In this document: piece by piece, positions 37,403 to 48,753 of the stretch
How the letters are laid out: every line of letters begins with the position of its first letter
Numbering within the stretch: the first letter of the stretch is position 1
Assembly: GCA_037178975.1 (NCBI GenBank)
Contig: JASJZH010000006.1
Coordinates: 3,472,001 to 3,536,000, forward strand
From: Oscheius tipulae
Lineage: Eukaryota; Nematoda; Chromadorea; Rhabditida; Rhabditidae
Direction of reading: 5' to 3'
Length of the DNA stretch: 64,000 bases
Notes under the pieces: model-generated
Seen by the model: the letters and a program-made list of their open reading frames with translations, nothing else
The model's database searches: none
What the model was told of the DNA's origin: nothing
Translations under genes and position numbers: made by a program

Positions 37403-40400
37403 ATGACACAGGACAACGATGGTAGGTGATCGGTTGTGCTATCATACACTTTTCGTTTGAAGATCTTCTTGCTCAAGTATTCTCCGTCTTGCCGACTTTG
37501 GAAGGACAGACTGACGTCAACAGCAATGCTAAAGCAGAACAGGAAATTGTTGCAAATGTATAAGCGTTAGATGCTATAAGACACAGTAATTTTAGGTTCG
37601 CCGAGTCTCCAATGCTTTTCAGAATTTCATTGATAAGTCTGGAGTAGTTGAACCTAACGTGGTTAGTTACGAGCATCACACTGAATCCCATCAGCACGTA
37701 TTGCACTTTTCGTTCAAGTCAATTATGCACTATAGGTCACCTCCCACGTTGAGACCCACAACGAATCTGTTACTATTGGAGGAGGTCATCACGAGACTAT
37801 TGGCCGTGGAGCTGCTATTGCTGAGCATCATGAGGAGAGCCACATTGTTGGAAATGGTGCCTCTGTAATTTCTACGGAACTCAACCCACCAGCCCACGAG
37901 AATCACCACTTTACCATTAGTGCCGGAGTTGTTCCTCAGGCTGATGACAATGAATCTGTTGTTTCTGTCCGAACTGGACTCTCTGAGGCTACATCTGTTT
38001 CTGTGCACTCGAGCGTCTCCCAAAAGTCCATTCAGGTTTGATAAAGCACTGATTTACACTGTAGTTTGGTTTTTCAGATCTACGCTGACGCTCCAGTCAT
38101 CGTTAAAGATACGTCAAGAGGCTCTCTAGCTAGTCACAAGAGCTCTGTCGTCCCCGAGTCTCATCATTCGGAGACAGCCCACACTCATGAGCGCGAAAGG
38201 ACCATCAGGTTTGAAAGAGGAACAATAGAATATGAAAGATACAGTCTCAGCAGTGCTTCCACGATATCGGAGTCTACATTGACGGGTTCGGCTGCAAGCG
38301 GTAATACTGCCATCGAAAATTACGTCTTCGTCGAGAACACTGGAAGCCACCATGAACACCACCATCACGAGCACCACCATCTTGAACACGACCATCATCA
38401 TGAAGTTCATCACCAGCACAATGGATCTCAGGATACCGCTACCCCAATTGCCGTCATGAAGAGCGATCCGCATGATGCTCTCATCGAGGAATTCAAAGCT
38501 CGCCACCAACGTGTGGTGAGTGTTGCTATCTTTGAGCTAATCCGCTTTGTTTTTGCCCCTTTCGAGATATTTTCCCTTATATTGATTGAGTTGAAAGACT
38601 ATCTGCTGGTCTTTTGTTTTTGTACGTCTGCGAAAGTGTTCTTAAATGACAGTAGCCCGTCCTTATCACTCTCTACTAAGGATGTTCTGCCTAGAAAAAG
38701 AATTGCCATGTTGTAATGACGTATCGAAGATAAGGCAACAGAGCAGCCACCTCGCAACATTTGTTTAGAGTCCACTCAGTTCTTTTTTGAGCCTAACTAA
38801 ACAACATTTATAGCCGTCGGAGGTTTCCTCTTTTGTGGTTGCTCCTGTCTCGCAGCAGCCTCCTCCCCCGACAGTTCCTCCTCCGGTTGAGTCAGACGAC
38901 GAGAGCGAAGTGGTCATGACAGTTAAGGTCACTCAGTACGAGTTCGACTCCCACGACGTCAAGGTATTTTAGTGCAAATCGTAGTGAATTTGCTTCTGTA
39001 GCACGCTATCGAGCACCACCATGAGCACCACATTCACCACGAGCATCATGAACACGAAGTTCATCATGACGAACCTGTTCAGCATGGCTATATTCATAAG
39101 GATGAGCCTGAGCATCACTTCGAAGATCATACTCGTCACAATGGCTTCGATTCTCATGCTGTTGTTGGGTACGGAACTGTCCCTCGTCATACTGAAGAGG
39201 ACGATTTCCACTTTGAAACAGTCGAATACCACGAGCAGATTCACCATGAGCCGGCGCCGGCTTCTATTGTGAGTCATCCCAAAAAAATAATAAACAGAAG
39301 ACATTTCAGTACAACGATAACGTGAGCGTTGCTCCTTCCGAACCTCGCTCGGAAGTTCCGCCTGTTTTCTTCCAATCTCCAGTTCTCGCCAGAAAGGCGC
39401 CTCAACAAACTGTGAATAATTTCGATTCGGGCAGTGAGGTCTCTGGCCATCATGGTCACCACCAATATCATCATGAAGATGTTCACAACCACCACCCCAT
39501 TCACAGGTAACCATTTCTGTGATACTTTATCGAAGATTTCAGAGAGCTCATTCCAAACATCACCGGTCCTTTCGTTCGTGACGAACTTCGTCCTGCCCAT
39601 GTCTCGGAAGAACACAGAGTTGTAACTGTCCCGAAGACTATCTCAGCTCCGGTTGCTCATGTTCAGCCGGTCGTTTCACACTCTGTTGTCCACCATCATC
39701 ACCGCCAGGAGCCCAGAGGCTTACCCAGAATTGACCACAGAGAAGCCCTGATCCCTCATGTTGAAGAGGCTCCGGTCGTACACAAGGTTTGAAAATGTCT
39801 AGCTATATTCTAAGTTTGTTTCAGGTTGCCCACCACGTTGAACACCATCACCACCACAAAGAGGTTCAGCATCACCACCACGATCACCATGAACATCATC
39901 ATGTTCATAATGAAAGGCATCTGCCTCGTTCCGAGAGACACTATCATAAGCATGATGACCAGATGACTGAAATCTTCAGCGGACCTTGTAGGTTTCTTTT
40001 TGTAACCCGTTCAATGTGTTATTAAAGCTGTGAGAGATCTAAAGTCCCAGTTCGAGCTAGGAGGAGAAGTCAAGGTCCATTACGGAACCCACTATGTAAG
40101 CACAATCAATATTTGTTGACATGACTGTGTCTTAGATAAGCCACAAGGACCAGACTTCCGCGCCCATCCACGTGGAAAGTAATCACCATCATCACCATGA
40201 CGACAAACATCCCCACCACCACCACGAGCACGTCGAAGAGCATCATGAACCTCCTCCAGTTGTTGATTCCGTTGGTCAGCCTCGTCTTCCTCATCGTGAG
40301 CTGAAGGAAGAGCATATCCACACTCACCACCACCCTGAGTATATTCACACTCATGTGAAGGAACACGCCCATCATCACCACGAACACAAGGAAGACCAAC

Positions 40401-41606
40401 ACCATCACCATCATCACAAGGAAACTGTCCACCACCACGAGAATGAGGAGCTCGATCACCACGAAGATTTGGATCATCATGAACACCACCATGAGCCCCA
40501 TCTTGATACTCATCAGGTGAGCATCAATAAATTGTTAGGCGAAACAATTTTGCAGTATGTTGCTGAAGAGGAGGACCAGCTTCCAGTATCTGCTCTTCTG
40601 GGGCGTTTCGGAGGTGGGGCCAAGCTGCGTCGTCCTGATCACGCTGAGGTCATTAGCCGTGCATCTTCTGTTCCCAATGTGACGGTCGTCGAGGAGGTTC
40701 ATCATCATCATCATGTAGCAAACTTTAAAATATTTGTTAAAAAAAAACTTTAACAGGACGACGTACAACCGAAGTCTCGCACTGTTACCCAGTCTTCAGT
40801 CTCTACGGCTCGTTCCCATTCCACTTACTCTGTGCAGACTTCTCAGACCCGTTCTCACGCTTCCACTCTTACTCAAGACCATCACCACAATGGTTAGCTG
40901 CTTTTCTGCTTTGTAAAGGGAAAACATTTAGTGGCTGCTGCTGCTCCCGTTGCTGCTGCTCGTAGCCCTGTCGCTGATCATAGCTCTCTCCGAGTTGTCA
41001 AGAGTGTACGCGCCTTCGTCAGCGAGTGGGGTCAGAAGGACTTCCAACCCCCAATGTCTCCCATTATCACTGTCCCTCGTCTGCCATCTTCTCCGAAGAG
41101 CCCGGTCGCTCAGCCGATTCCTGAGCCTGCTACCAGAAAATCTACCGTACTCAGCGAAGTGAGCAACGCGACTCATAGTACTCACCAGTCGCACACTCCT
41201 GAGCATCATGCTATCCAGCATGTAGGATATTCTTTTCACGTTATTTAAAACTTGTATCAGATTGAGAGAGCTCTTCATGACGACGCTGGAAGCGTTTGCA
41301 GCCGATGCACAAAATCCAACCGTGGAAAGTCTGTCAGCTCTGTTGGCAGTACTGCAACTACTTACACTACCACTTCTCACCATCAGGTACGGTTCTTTTA
41401 TATATCTCAAACCTGTTCAGGAACCCGTCGTTGTCCATATTGGAGAGGGAGCACACCCGCAGATACCTGAAGTCCATGAGGAGTTTGTTTTGACGCCTTT
41501 GGCAGAACGTCGTGCTCTGTTCGAGCAAGGATTGAACAGAGGATATTCCATCAATCGCAAGACTCATGGAGAACTTCGTCCCATGGTCAATGTTTTCACC
41601 GATTAA
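37403..41606 (+). CDS. Histidine-rich protein, function unknown
   Basis: Starts MTQDNDVFSVLPTLEG after a TTTTCAG acceptor (probable trans-splice site). The phase-1 donor GAT G|GTAGGT joins TATTCTCC to continue the frame. About 14 exons end with ELRPMVNVFTD; polyA signal is at 41681-41686. The middle contains five or more blocks dominated by HHEHHH, HEHHEH and DHHHEV repeats: about 38345-38430, 39000-39130, 39830-39960, 40170-40510 and 40695-40715. Between them are short conserved-looking pieces such as DALIEEFKARHQR, VRDLKSQFELGGEV and VSALLGRFGGGAKLR. No signal peptide or membrane segment is visible. The histidine tracts could bind Zn, Cu or Ni, or act as pH-sensitive low-complexity regions; neither can be shown from sequence. 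I do not recognise a family. Confidence 0.75.
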
Positions 41607-41763
41607 TCTATTAACACTTTTCTGTAAACGATTTTTCGTAGTTTAGCATGTACAGAAGATTTTAGTATGTAAAAGATCCGAATAAAGTTTATTAACAGCC
41701 CCTATCAGTCACAGGCTCTACGTGGGGTTTATTGCCTCGGGCGTAGCGAGCCCATCGATTGGG

Positions 41764-41776
41764 AAGCCTGACGTCA
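41764..41776 (+). promoter_or_regulatory. CRE-like palindrome upstream of the CCDC149-like gene
   Basis: Perfect TGACGTCA (41769-41776), with the same AAGCC flank as the element at 33308-33320. It lies about 75 bp before the ATG at 41848 and about 160 bp past the stop of the preceding histidine-rich gene, between two closely spaced same-strand genes. Confidence 0.45.
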
Positions 41777-41847
41777 TACACCTCTTTTGGACTCCCATAA
41801 CAGGGTCCATTCATTCCAAGCATCTAATTTTCATCCTCGTTTGTCAA

Positions 41848-43250
41848 ATGCAGAGACAAGAAAGCTGTAAATTAGAAGAGATAGCCAGTCTTCGTTCTCA
41901 GGTATCATTTGAGAGGAGTTTCTTTACATATCTCAATGCAGGTCGAACAGCTACAAACAAGATTAAGTGCAAAGACAGAAACTATATTGAGATTAGGTAA
42001 GGATTTGGAGGCGCTGAGCAACGAAAAACAGAACCTTGTCGCAAAGTGCACAATGTATGAAAGGAACTTGGTCCGCGCAGAGCAGGATGTTTCAAGATTA
42101 CTTGCGGTAAGCAGTTAGCTATCATTTGAAGTATCAGTTTTAAGGTCGAGCAATCACTTAAAAACAACTACTCTGCAGATAAAATGGATTTAACGGAAGA
42201 AGTGGAAAGATTGCAAAGAGAAATGTTTGCTGCTAAACTGGAAAGTAAAGAACTAAAAGCAGAAAAACTGGAACTACAAAAAGATTGTAAACTTTTCCGA
42301 CAGCAAATGGCCAAATATGAAGTATTTCAAACGTTTTGGTCTCAAAATATCACGATTTAGGTTGAGAAGATACAGAACGAATCATCTAAAGACGGCTATC
42401 TGGCAGCGTCAATACGTTCAAGTCGATCAGCATCTGGTGATGACGACGTGGGGAAGTACGAAAAACTGTTCTCCGAGGTAAACCTAACTACAACTGTCTA
42501 CTGGTGTTCCTAGTATAAGCAAATGGAATCGGATCTGCATACTGTGCTTGGAGTGAAAGAAGAATTGGTGAAAGAAAGAGAGAACTTGGTGGCCAAAGTG
42601 GACAGGCTGAGTTCTGAAATGAGCTTTCTTCTCAACGGAGACAACAGACGGGTGAGTGCTTACTATACTTTTGTTCTAAACACAATATTGTAGGTTACAG
42701 AAGATTTGGACACTCTTTTAGCAGAAAACAGATTTTTGAAAGCTCAGCTGAGTACTGCTCACGAAGAATCCGAGTCAATCAAGTCTACTTTGGCAAAGTA
42801 TCGTTCAATGGCAGAGTCTCTTCCTCAAAATGTAAGTTATCTCGAGAGAGCTGTGATGCCTACCATTTAGGCAATGAATCCGTCACCGAGAAAGAACAGT
42901 GCTCATTCCAGTATAGAGAACAACAGTGTTGCTGTCGTAAACATGAAACAGAGTATAGTTTTCTATTCTTAATATCAAACTGTACTTTAGTTCGAGAACT
43001 TTTGGCATCACAAGCGATTGAACTCGATGACTCAGACCTACGAGCAATAACCACAATTTTGTTGGACGTTTGCAACGACAAGCAGACTGCTATCACACAT
43101 CTTCGAAGAGCAAACAAGTCAGTTCCTGACAATTCGCAATTAAATCGCTTTAGGGTTCTCGGTACAAGGCTACATGAGGTCGAAGGGCATTTAGCTGTGC
43201 TAGAGGCCAAACGAAGTAGTAGTTCACGAACAGAAGAACCACAAAAATGA
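41848..43250 (+). CDS. Coiled-coil protein, CCDC149-like
   Basis: Starts MQRQESCKLEEIASLRSQ; the nearest acceptor upstream (CCCATAACAG, ending at about 41802) would be the trans-splice site. About ten short exons encode some 370 residues, nearly all coiled coil (EQLQTRLSAKTETILRL, EEVERLQREMFAAKLES). The C-terminal part, DLRAITTILLDVCNDK followed by HLRRANKVLGTRLHEVE, resembles the conserved block of CCDC149 proteins (leucine-rich helix, then HLR..NK.LG.R..ELE). This is recalled family resemblance, not a search. A 36 nt intron splits RANK|VLG. The spacing from the histidine-rich gene (240 bp) would allow an operon, but the CRE-like element argues for a separate promoter. Its stop is only 37 bp from the stop of the convergent Kazal gene. 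Confidence 0.65.
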
Positions 43251-43287
43251 ATTGTTTATATAGTACCGTTTTGGAGTAGAGATCTGG

Positions 43288-46200
43288 TTAGTTTCTTCGG
43301 AGTCGTGGTGCCAAACTGCGAATTCGTCTGTCTGTACATGGCGTCTGGAGTAGTAGCCCAAGTGATCTGTTAGAACAAATAGATAAAGCAACAGAAAAAA
43401 AACCTTCTTGAATATTCACATGCCTTTCTCTGGAACCAGCAGTTGTTCTTGTAGATGGATCCATGTTGATCGCAAACCGGTGCCCAATCATCTCCACAAT
43501 CACTAGGGCAGCATTTCCCTGTAAGTATTTTTTTCCAAGTACAGTCAAACAATACCTTTATAAGCAAAATGAATGAGACTGTGCGGGTGAATTTTGTTGT
43601 GAATACATTGAGTATTCTGGAAGTGGCACCGAGAAGCATGAGTCCCTCCGTGAGTGTCGCAGACTGGCTCATCCCCTTTGTGGCAGGGTTCAATGGCACA
43701 ACATTCTCCTATGAGCATAATTTAGTTCAAAAATAGCAATAGTTTACCTTTGTGCACGACAGACAGACTTTTCTTCGCCGTTCTCTCTAGCAAACACTTT
43801 TTGTGCTCAAACTCACATGTGTTTGGGTGTGTCTGGCCATACGAATCGCAGACTGTTTCTGTAAAAAAGAGAGAAGTAATGATGATATGTTGCTGCCACC
43901 TGAGTTTTTGCATTCTCCTTGTGGAGCTGAGCAGCATTCTCCGGTATAGGCCAGGTTTAGGGTCGATCCTTTTCTTTCGGCTTCACATTGAGCTACTCTA
44001 CAAAGAACGTAAGCTCGTTGATTTCACCAACTAACCTGAATCGGCAAATGTTCTCGTGAGTGATGTTTCCTTCGCAAACTGGTACATAGTCATTTTCGCA
44101 GCCTTGATTGCAACAAGCGCCCTAAAAAAAAGACCTTTTTAAAGCAAAATAATAATACACACTTTGTACTGAACCGTCAAGTTCACATAGCCTCTTCGAG
44201 ATTGAATACATTTAGACTGCTTGAAAACACATTCATTTGTGTGAGTTGTTCCTTCTGAGTCGCAGACAGGAGCAAAGTCGAAGTCACAGTTCAAATCTGG
44301 GCAGCATACTCCTGAAGAAATAACGTTTTCGTTCGAACGACAAAGCACGTATTTTGCGACCCTAGGCAGCTTGGCCATTCGAGCTCAAGACATTTTCAAA
44401 CAAACTGGTAATTTAATTCAAAAGAATATCAAGTTATTTCATCTATAAAAGACATATGCATGAGTTTAATTTAAAGCCAGAGAAACAGATTGATGGTTAA
44501 AAACTAGTTTCTAAACACCAAGCGCAGGGAGATTTCAAGATCGGTGCAAGACCCACACCCTAAATCTTCCACAAATTTGCTCTTTTCGTCGAAAGCCTCC
44601 TTACCTTCGTAATCTTGTACAATTGGTGATCCGGTAGTGATATTTTTCTCGATGAAACAATTCTGCTTCTCCATTTCACACATGTTCACGTAGGTAATGC
44701 CTAAATTACGGTTTAATTCTATAATAGACAGTATGAACCGTTGGTCCCACAGATTGGGTTGTATTCTTTTGTACAAACCATAGCACAATCGTTTGTACAC
44801 ACATCAAACTTGGCAATTGTCAACTTCTTATTAGAGGTTTTCTCAGCTATACATCTTTGCTGACCAAAGTAGCAGAGATTCTAAATTGGAAATCTGTACT
44901 TAGGAGGCTGAAACTGAACCTGGTGAGTAGAACCTTCGACATCACAAACTGGGTCAAAGTTTGAAGGACACTTCAATTCACAGCACTCACCGTAGTATGC
45001 AACTTCGACCGTTTTCCTAATTCAATTTTTGCTTCGTAATGATAACACTACCTGTTTTTACAGTTAGAAGCTTGTAATACACACAAGTTCGAGTATGTTA
45101 TGTCATCCATACCACAAACAGGAGCATAGAGGTTTCCGCATGTGCTTTTACACACTTCTGTAGCTCAAATTCAAATGTCTTAATTTGGCTATTACCTGTC
45201 ACGTTGTTGTCTACCTCTTCTAATAGGAAACTTTCCTCTGACAATGTCTTTTCTTCTTTTCCACTAGCATTCTCAGCGGTTCTGAAAATTTTATTGCTGC
45301 AATCTGCTGAACATTTACTTGCACCCTCCTTTGTAATCGTACTCCACAATCGGAACTAGTAACTTTTCGTTCCGACAGTTTTCGAGATCCAGCTCACACT
45401 GATTTCTGTACGTCTTTCTATCTTTACCACAAATCATATCTCCTGCCAAGTTTCTACAGGTCTCTGATGTTCCACAGCATTTTCCAAGCTAAGAGAAAGA
45501 TAAACGAGTTGTGAAATGCTTACATGAATGATGGAAAAGTTCAAGGCTGGATGTTTGTCAGCTATACAACTAAGCATCTGGTATTCACACAAACTGCGAG
45601 TAGTATCCTCGGCATCACAAACAAAAGCACTATCCGGAGCGTCTGGAGATAGAACAGGGCATGGAGAAGGTAGACATTCGGAACATGATCCTAAAATGCC
45701 CATTACGCTAAATCATTTCAGTTACCATAAAAAAGAATATCGAGCGTGGGATCATTACACTTCTCCTTGTAAAAGAAACATTCATTATTGTAGGTATTCA
45801 GATCCGATCCGCACAGCAGTTTTGTACTGTTATCACACGTCTGAAATCGGATTTCAATTGAGAATATAACTTACCTCTTTGCACTTTGTTGACAAACATT
45901 TTTCATCCTGATCAATTGTGAGAAACTCTCCTTTTTGTGCGGCAATACATCTGGCATAGGTGAACATGCAAACATTCCTCAAACATCATAATCAGCAAGA
46001 AAATTTGACACTTACTCGTGAAGTTTGCCTTGAGAATCACACAGCGGCGTACTGGTATCTTCTTCGCAAGTCGGCAAAGGACATTCGAAGTGTGAGCTGT
46101 CAAATTTGATGATAGTGCTGTTTTCTTCGTTGTACCGTTCCGTTACGGTTTTCTAGGTAAATGGGAAATGATCTAGTTGCAAACCATCTTTACATTGAGT

Positions 46201-48028
46201 TCCATATCTGCGTCGACATCTACTGCTGCCTCGGTTTCCAGTTCAACCAGATCATCACTTTTTGTACACTCGTGTACATGTTTCAGCATCGATACTTGTC
46301 TGCCTCCCTGAATTTTGTTATTTCTATAATTCTGGATAGAAACCTGTCGAGATGTGCAGTGGCTCCTTTGAAAGAAGCACAAGTTACGATGAGTGACACC
46401 TGCTTCATCGCAAACAGGTTTCTGGACTTCGGCGCATTTTACGGGGCATTTTTCATTCTAAATATACCATTCAGTTTTTTGTCCCAATGACTATATGCCT
46501 CTAGAGTAAAAATGGGGCTTTTAGCTGTACAGGCGCCAAAATGAACCAGCACCCGTTCTGGTTTGTGATTCAATCTTTGAAAGCAGTTGAATCGCGATAT
46601 CTCACACAGGGAAGCATGGGTCTAAAAAGTGTTACGTTCGAGATAGATTCGTGCACAAACTTGATTCAAGTTATCGCATACAGGAAATTTCTCCTCTTCT
46701 TTTGTGCAAATCCTGCAAGTTCCGAACTCCAGATGATCTGAGCATTCTCCTTCGTGCAATAGATCCAAGACACTGCCATCGAAACGGTTGAGCTATCAAA
46801 TTATTTTAGTTTTAAAAAAGCCAAACTGAACCTTGCAAGTGTGAAACTTGAAAAGACACAAGTTTCTGTGTGTTTTATTGTTCGCATCACATACGGGATT
46901 CCAAGACTTGTCGCAGTTAGCCGCAGAACACGGTTGAGTGATGTCGTAAACCTAAAGGAGATCATTTTTATGATTATGGCTAACCTGCATACTAGATATC
47001 GGCTTTGCGGCAATGACTCTATCATTTCTATAACCGTGTCATTGCAGTAATAAATAGACTTTACCTCGTACTCTCCTGGGAAGAAGAGTCGTTAGAAACT
47101 GATAGTCGAGCAAACTCTTCGGGACTAACGAAGAGTTCCTTGGTAATTTCGGTTTCTGAAAAGTAGCATCAGTATTTCAGAATACTTTTTAGAAGAAATC
47201 GAGAGAAACTGGCGGCAAATGAAACTTACCAGGAATAGTTTGAGAGTGGTTGCACTGTATGTAGCTGACTAGCAGAAACTCTTCTTCTCTGCGGTTCCTG
47301 CGTTCACAGTTGACTCGTTCCAAGCTACACCAATTTTGTGAAAGATGCGTTGCTTACGTGCACAGGGTTTCGTAAGTGTTTCCCAAGTGGTCGCATACTG
47401 AACTACCGGGAAAATCGCAAAACGTGGAGCAGTCCTCTTGCTTCATTTCGACACACGGTCCATCGTGAGCCTAAGGGGAGTTGATTTTACGAAAACTTCT
47501 CACTAACTTTTGATATGAGATTGTTGGTAGTCTTTCTAGCGAGACACCGAGCACGATGCATAAAACAATCGTTGTGATGAGTTCGACCTGAGTTTATCTT
47601 ATGTATGAAAAGTGTCATTTCGAACCAAAGGTGTCACAGATTGGTATCCGCTCAGTCGGACAACTTAATTCTGGACAGCAGGAGCCATTATGTGCAAGTT
47701 GAAGATCTGATACCATACATTGGACAAATATGTTCCCACCTTTGTTAATAGAGATCTGACATTGTAGCACACACAGATTATTATAGGTATTCGCATCACT
47801 CCCGCAGACTGGATGAAACTTTCTTGGACAGTTACATTCCTCTGCAAAAATATCAGAAATTAAAAGTATTGTAACGCATCAAATACTTCACCTATTTGGT
47901 GGATGCTAATAAGATTAACGAGGTCAGCCGTTCACTTCGGGCAGAAGTTAATGATGTACTGACCAAAACTGACCTGTGCTACTCAATTGCAGAAGTAGTT
48001 GAAGAGTAAAAACAAGGAGTAACCGCAT
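43288..48028 (-). CDS. Secreted multi-Kazal-domain protein
   Basis: Starts with the signal peptide MRLLLVFTLQLLLQLSST; its phase-1 donor joins EECNCPRKFHPVCGSDA. More than ten Kazal / follistatin-like modules follow, for example HPVCGSDANTYNNLC, NPVCDANNKTHRNLC, KPVCDEAGVTHRNLC, APVCGMDDITYSNLC, NPICGTNGITYVNMC and APVCDSEGTTHTNEC, usually linked by a GxCC doublet. Kazal modules inhibit serine proteases or bind growth factors; several loops here lack the canonical length, so inhibition is not certain. Two C-termini are possible. From the donor at 44605 the short form uses exon 44504-44559 (ends SLRLVFRN). The long form jumps to the acceptor at 44313 (DYEG|VCCPDLNC), adds about three more modules, and ends RLRRN at 43288. 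Both joins are in phase. Confidence 0.82.
44504..44559 (-). other. Alternative terminal exon of the Kazal gene (short isoform)
   Basis: Reached by a 45-nt intron with a strong GTAAGG donor and TTTAG acceptor. It encodes GCGSCTDLEISLRLVFRN and a TAG stop. The tail resembles the long-isoform end, PCTDRRIRSLAPRLRRN, sharing CTD, a central I/SL and a final RN, so the last exon was probably duplicated along with a block of modules. Confidence 0.6.
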
Positions 48029-48753
48029 ATTTCAGCACACTAAGAAGAAAATGATGTATTGTGGTCCCTTAGATTGAAGAATACCTGAAAAAACTGCGAA
48101 ACGATGGCAGATTGAAGTTAGTTGGACTGTTTATACCAGAAAATCGGAGTTTGGAATAACTATTGTTTATCAGAAAGCAGAGGATTTACGAATGGCAGTG
48201 AAAGAATAAGAACAGACCGCCCCTTTCCAACTCTCGCTGTTTGTCTGAAAACGAGTGCGACTTTGGCCACCACTGAAGCTTATCTGATCTGAACACTGGT
48301 TTCTCGAGCTTAGGCGTTTTACACGCACAACGAAAAAGGTTGCCTATTAGTCTCGACACTGTACTGCAAGCTCTTGCTTAATTTGTGGTTTCTCTTTGAA
48401 GAAAAAGATATACCCTAAGTGCATTAAAAAGCAAGTAAACGCCATCCTGGCAGACAAGCTTATGGGACGGAGAATCAAAAAACGAGAAAACTCAAAAAAG
48501 TTTCGCGAATCACTGAACCTGCCATAAAAATCACCTCGCCGATCAAGCCTTCGAGAGCGAATGTTGGAAATGTCTTCAACTGTTTCAATATCTTTGAAAC
48601 TTGTCGTTCAGATATTTCAGATGACTGTGTCTCTCTTGAATGTCGTCAATCCACTCACTGCCTCCGGCTCCCCGGCGACGCCTTCTTTTACGGTCTCATC
48701 CAGATATCCTTATCAGCTCGTAAAGTTAGTACTGTCTTCCAACTGCAGGCGGC
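48029..48753. other. Shared promoter region of two divergent secreted-protein genes
   Basis: 725 bp between the start of the Kazal gene (-) and the start of the IRG-7-like gene (+). No coding exon is evident. The acceptor CCAACTGCAG at about 48739-48748 lies six bases before the + strand ATG and is the probable trans-splice site. The shared position could coordinate expression of the two extracellular proteins. Confidence 0.5.

Noticed and set aside
38126..38509. Minus-strand hydrophobic frame, apparent membrane protein
   Set aside because: Again the shadow of His codons in the + strand gene.
40106..40513. Minus-strand frame encoding a very hydrophobic V/M-rich protein
   Set aside because: It is the antisense of the histidine-rich exon: CAC/CAT codons read backwards give GTG/ATG, so apparent membrane segments are an artefact.
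43288..44378. Separate downstream Kazal gene starting MAKLPRV at 44378
   Set aside because: No signal peptide, and a TTTCTTCAG acceptor lies inside the supposed N-terminus; splicing from the 44605 donor gives a perfect module border. Kept as the long isoform of one gene.
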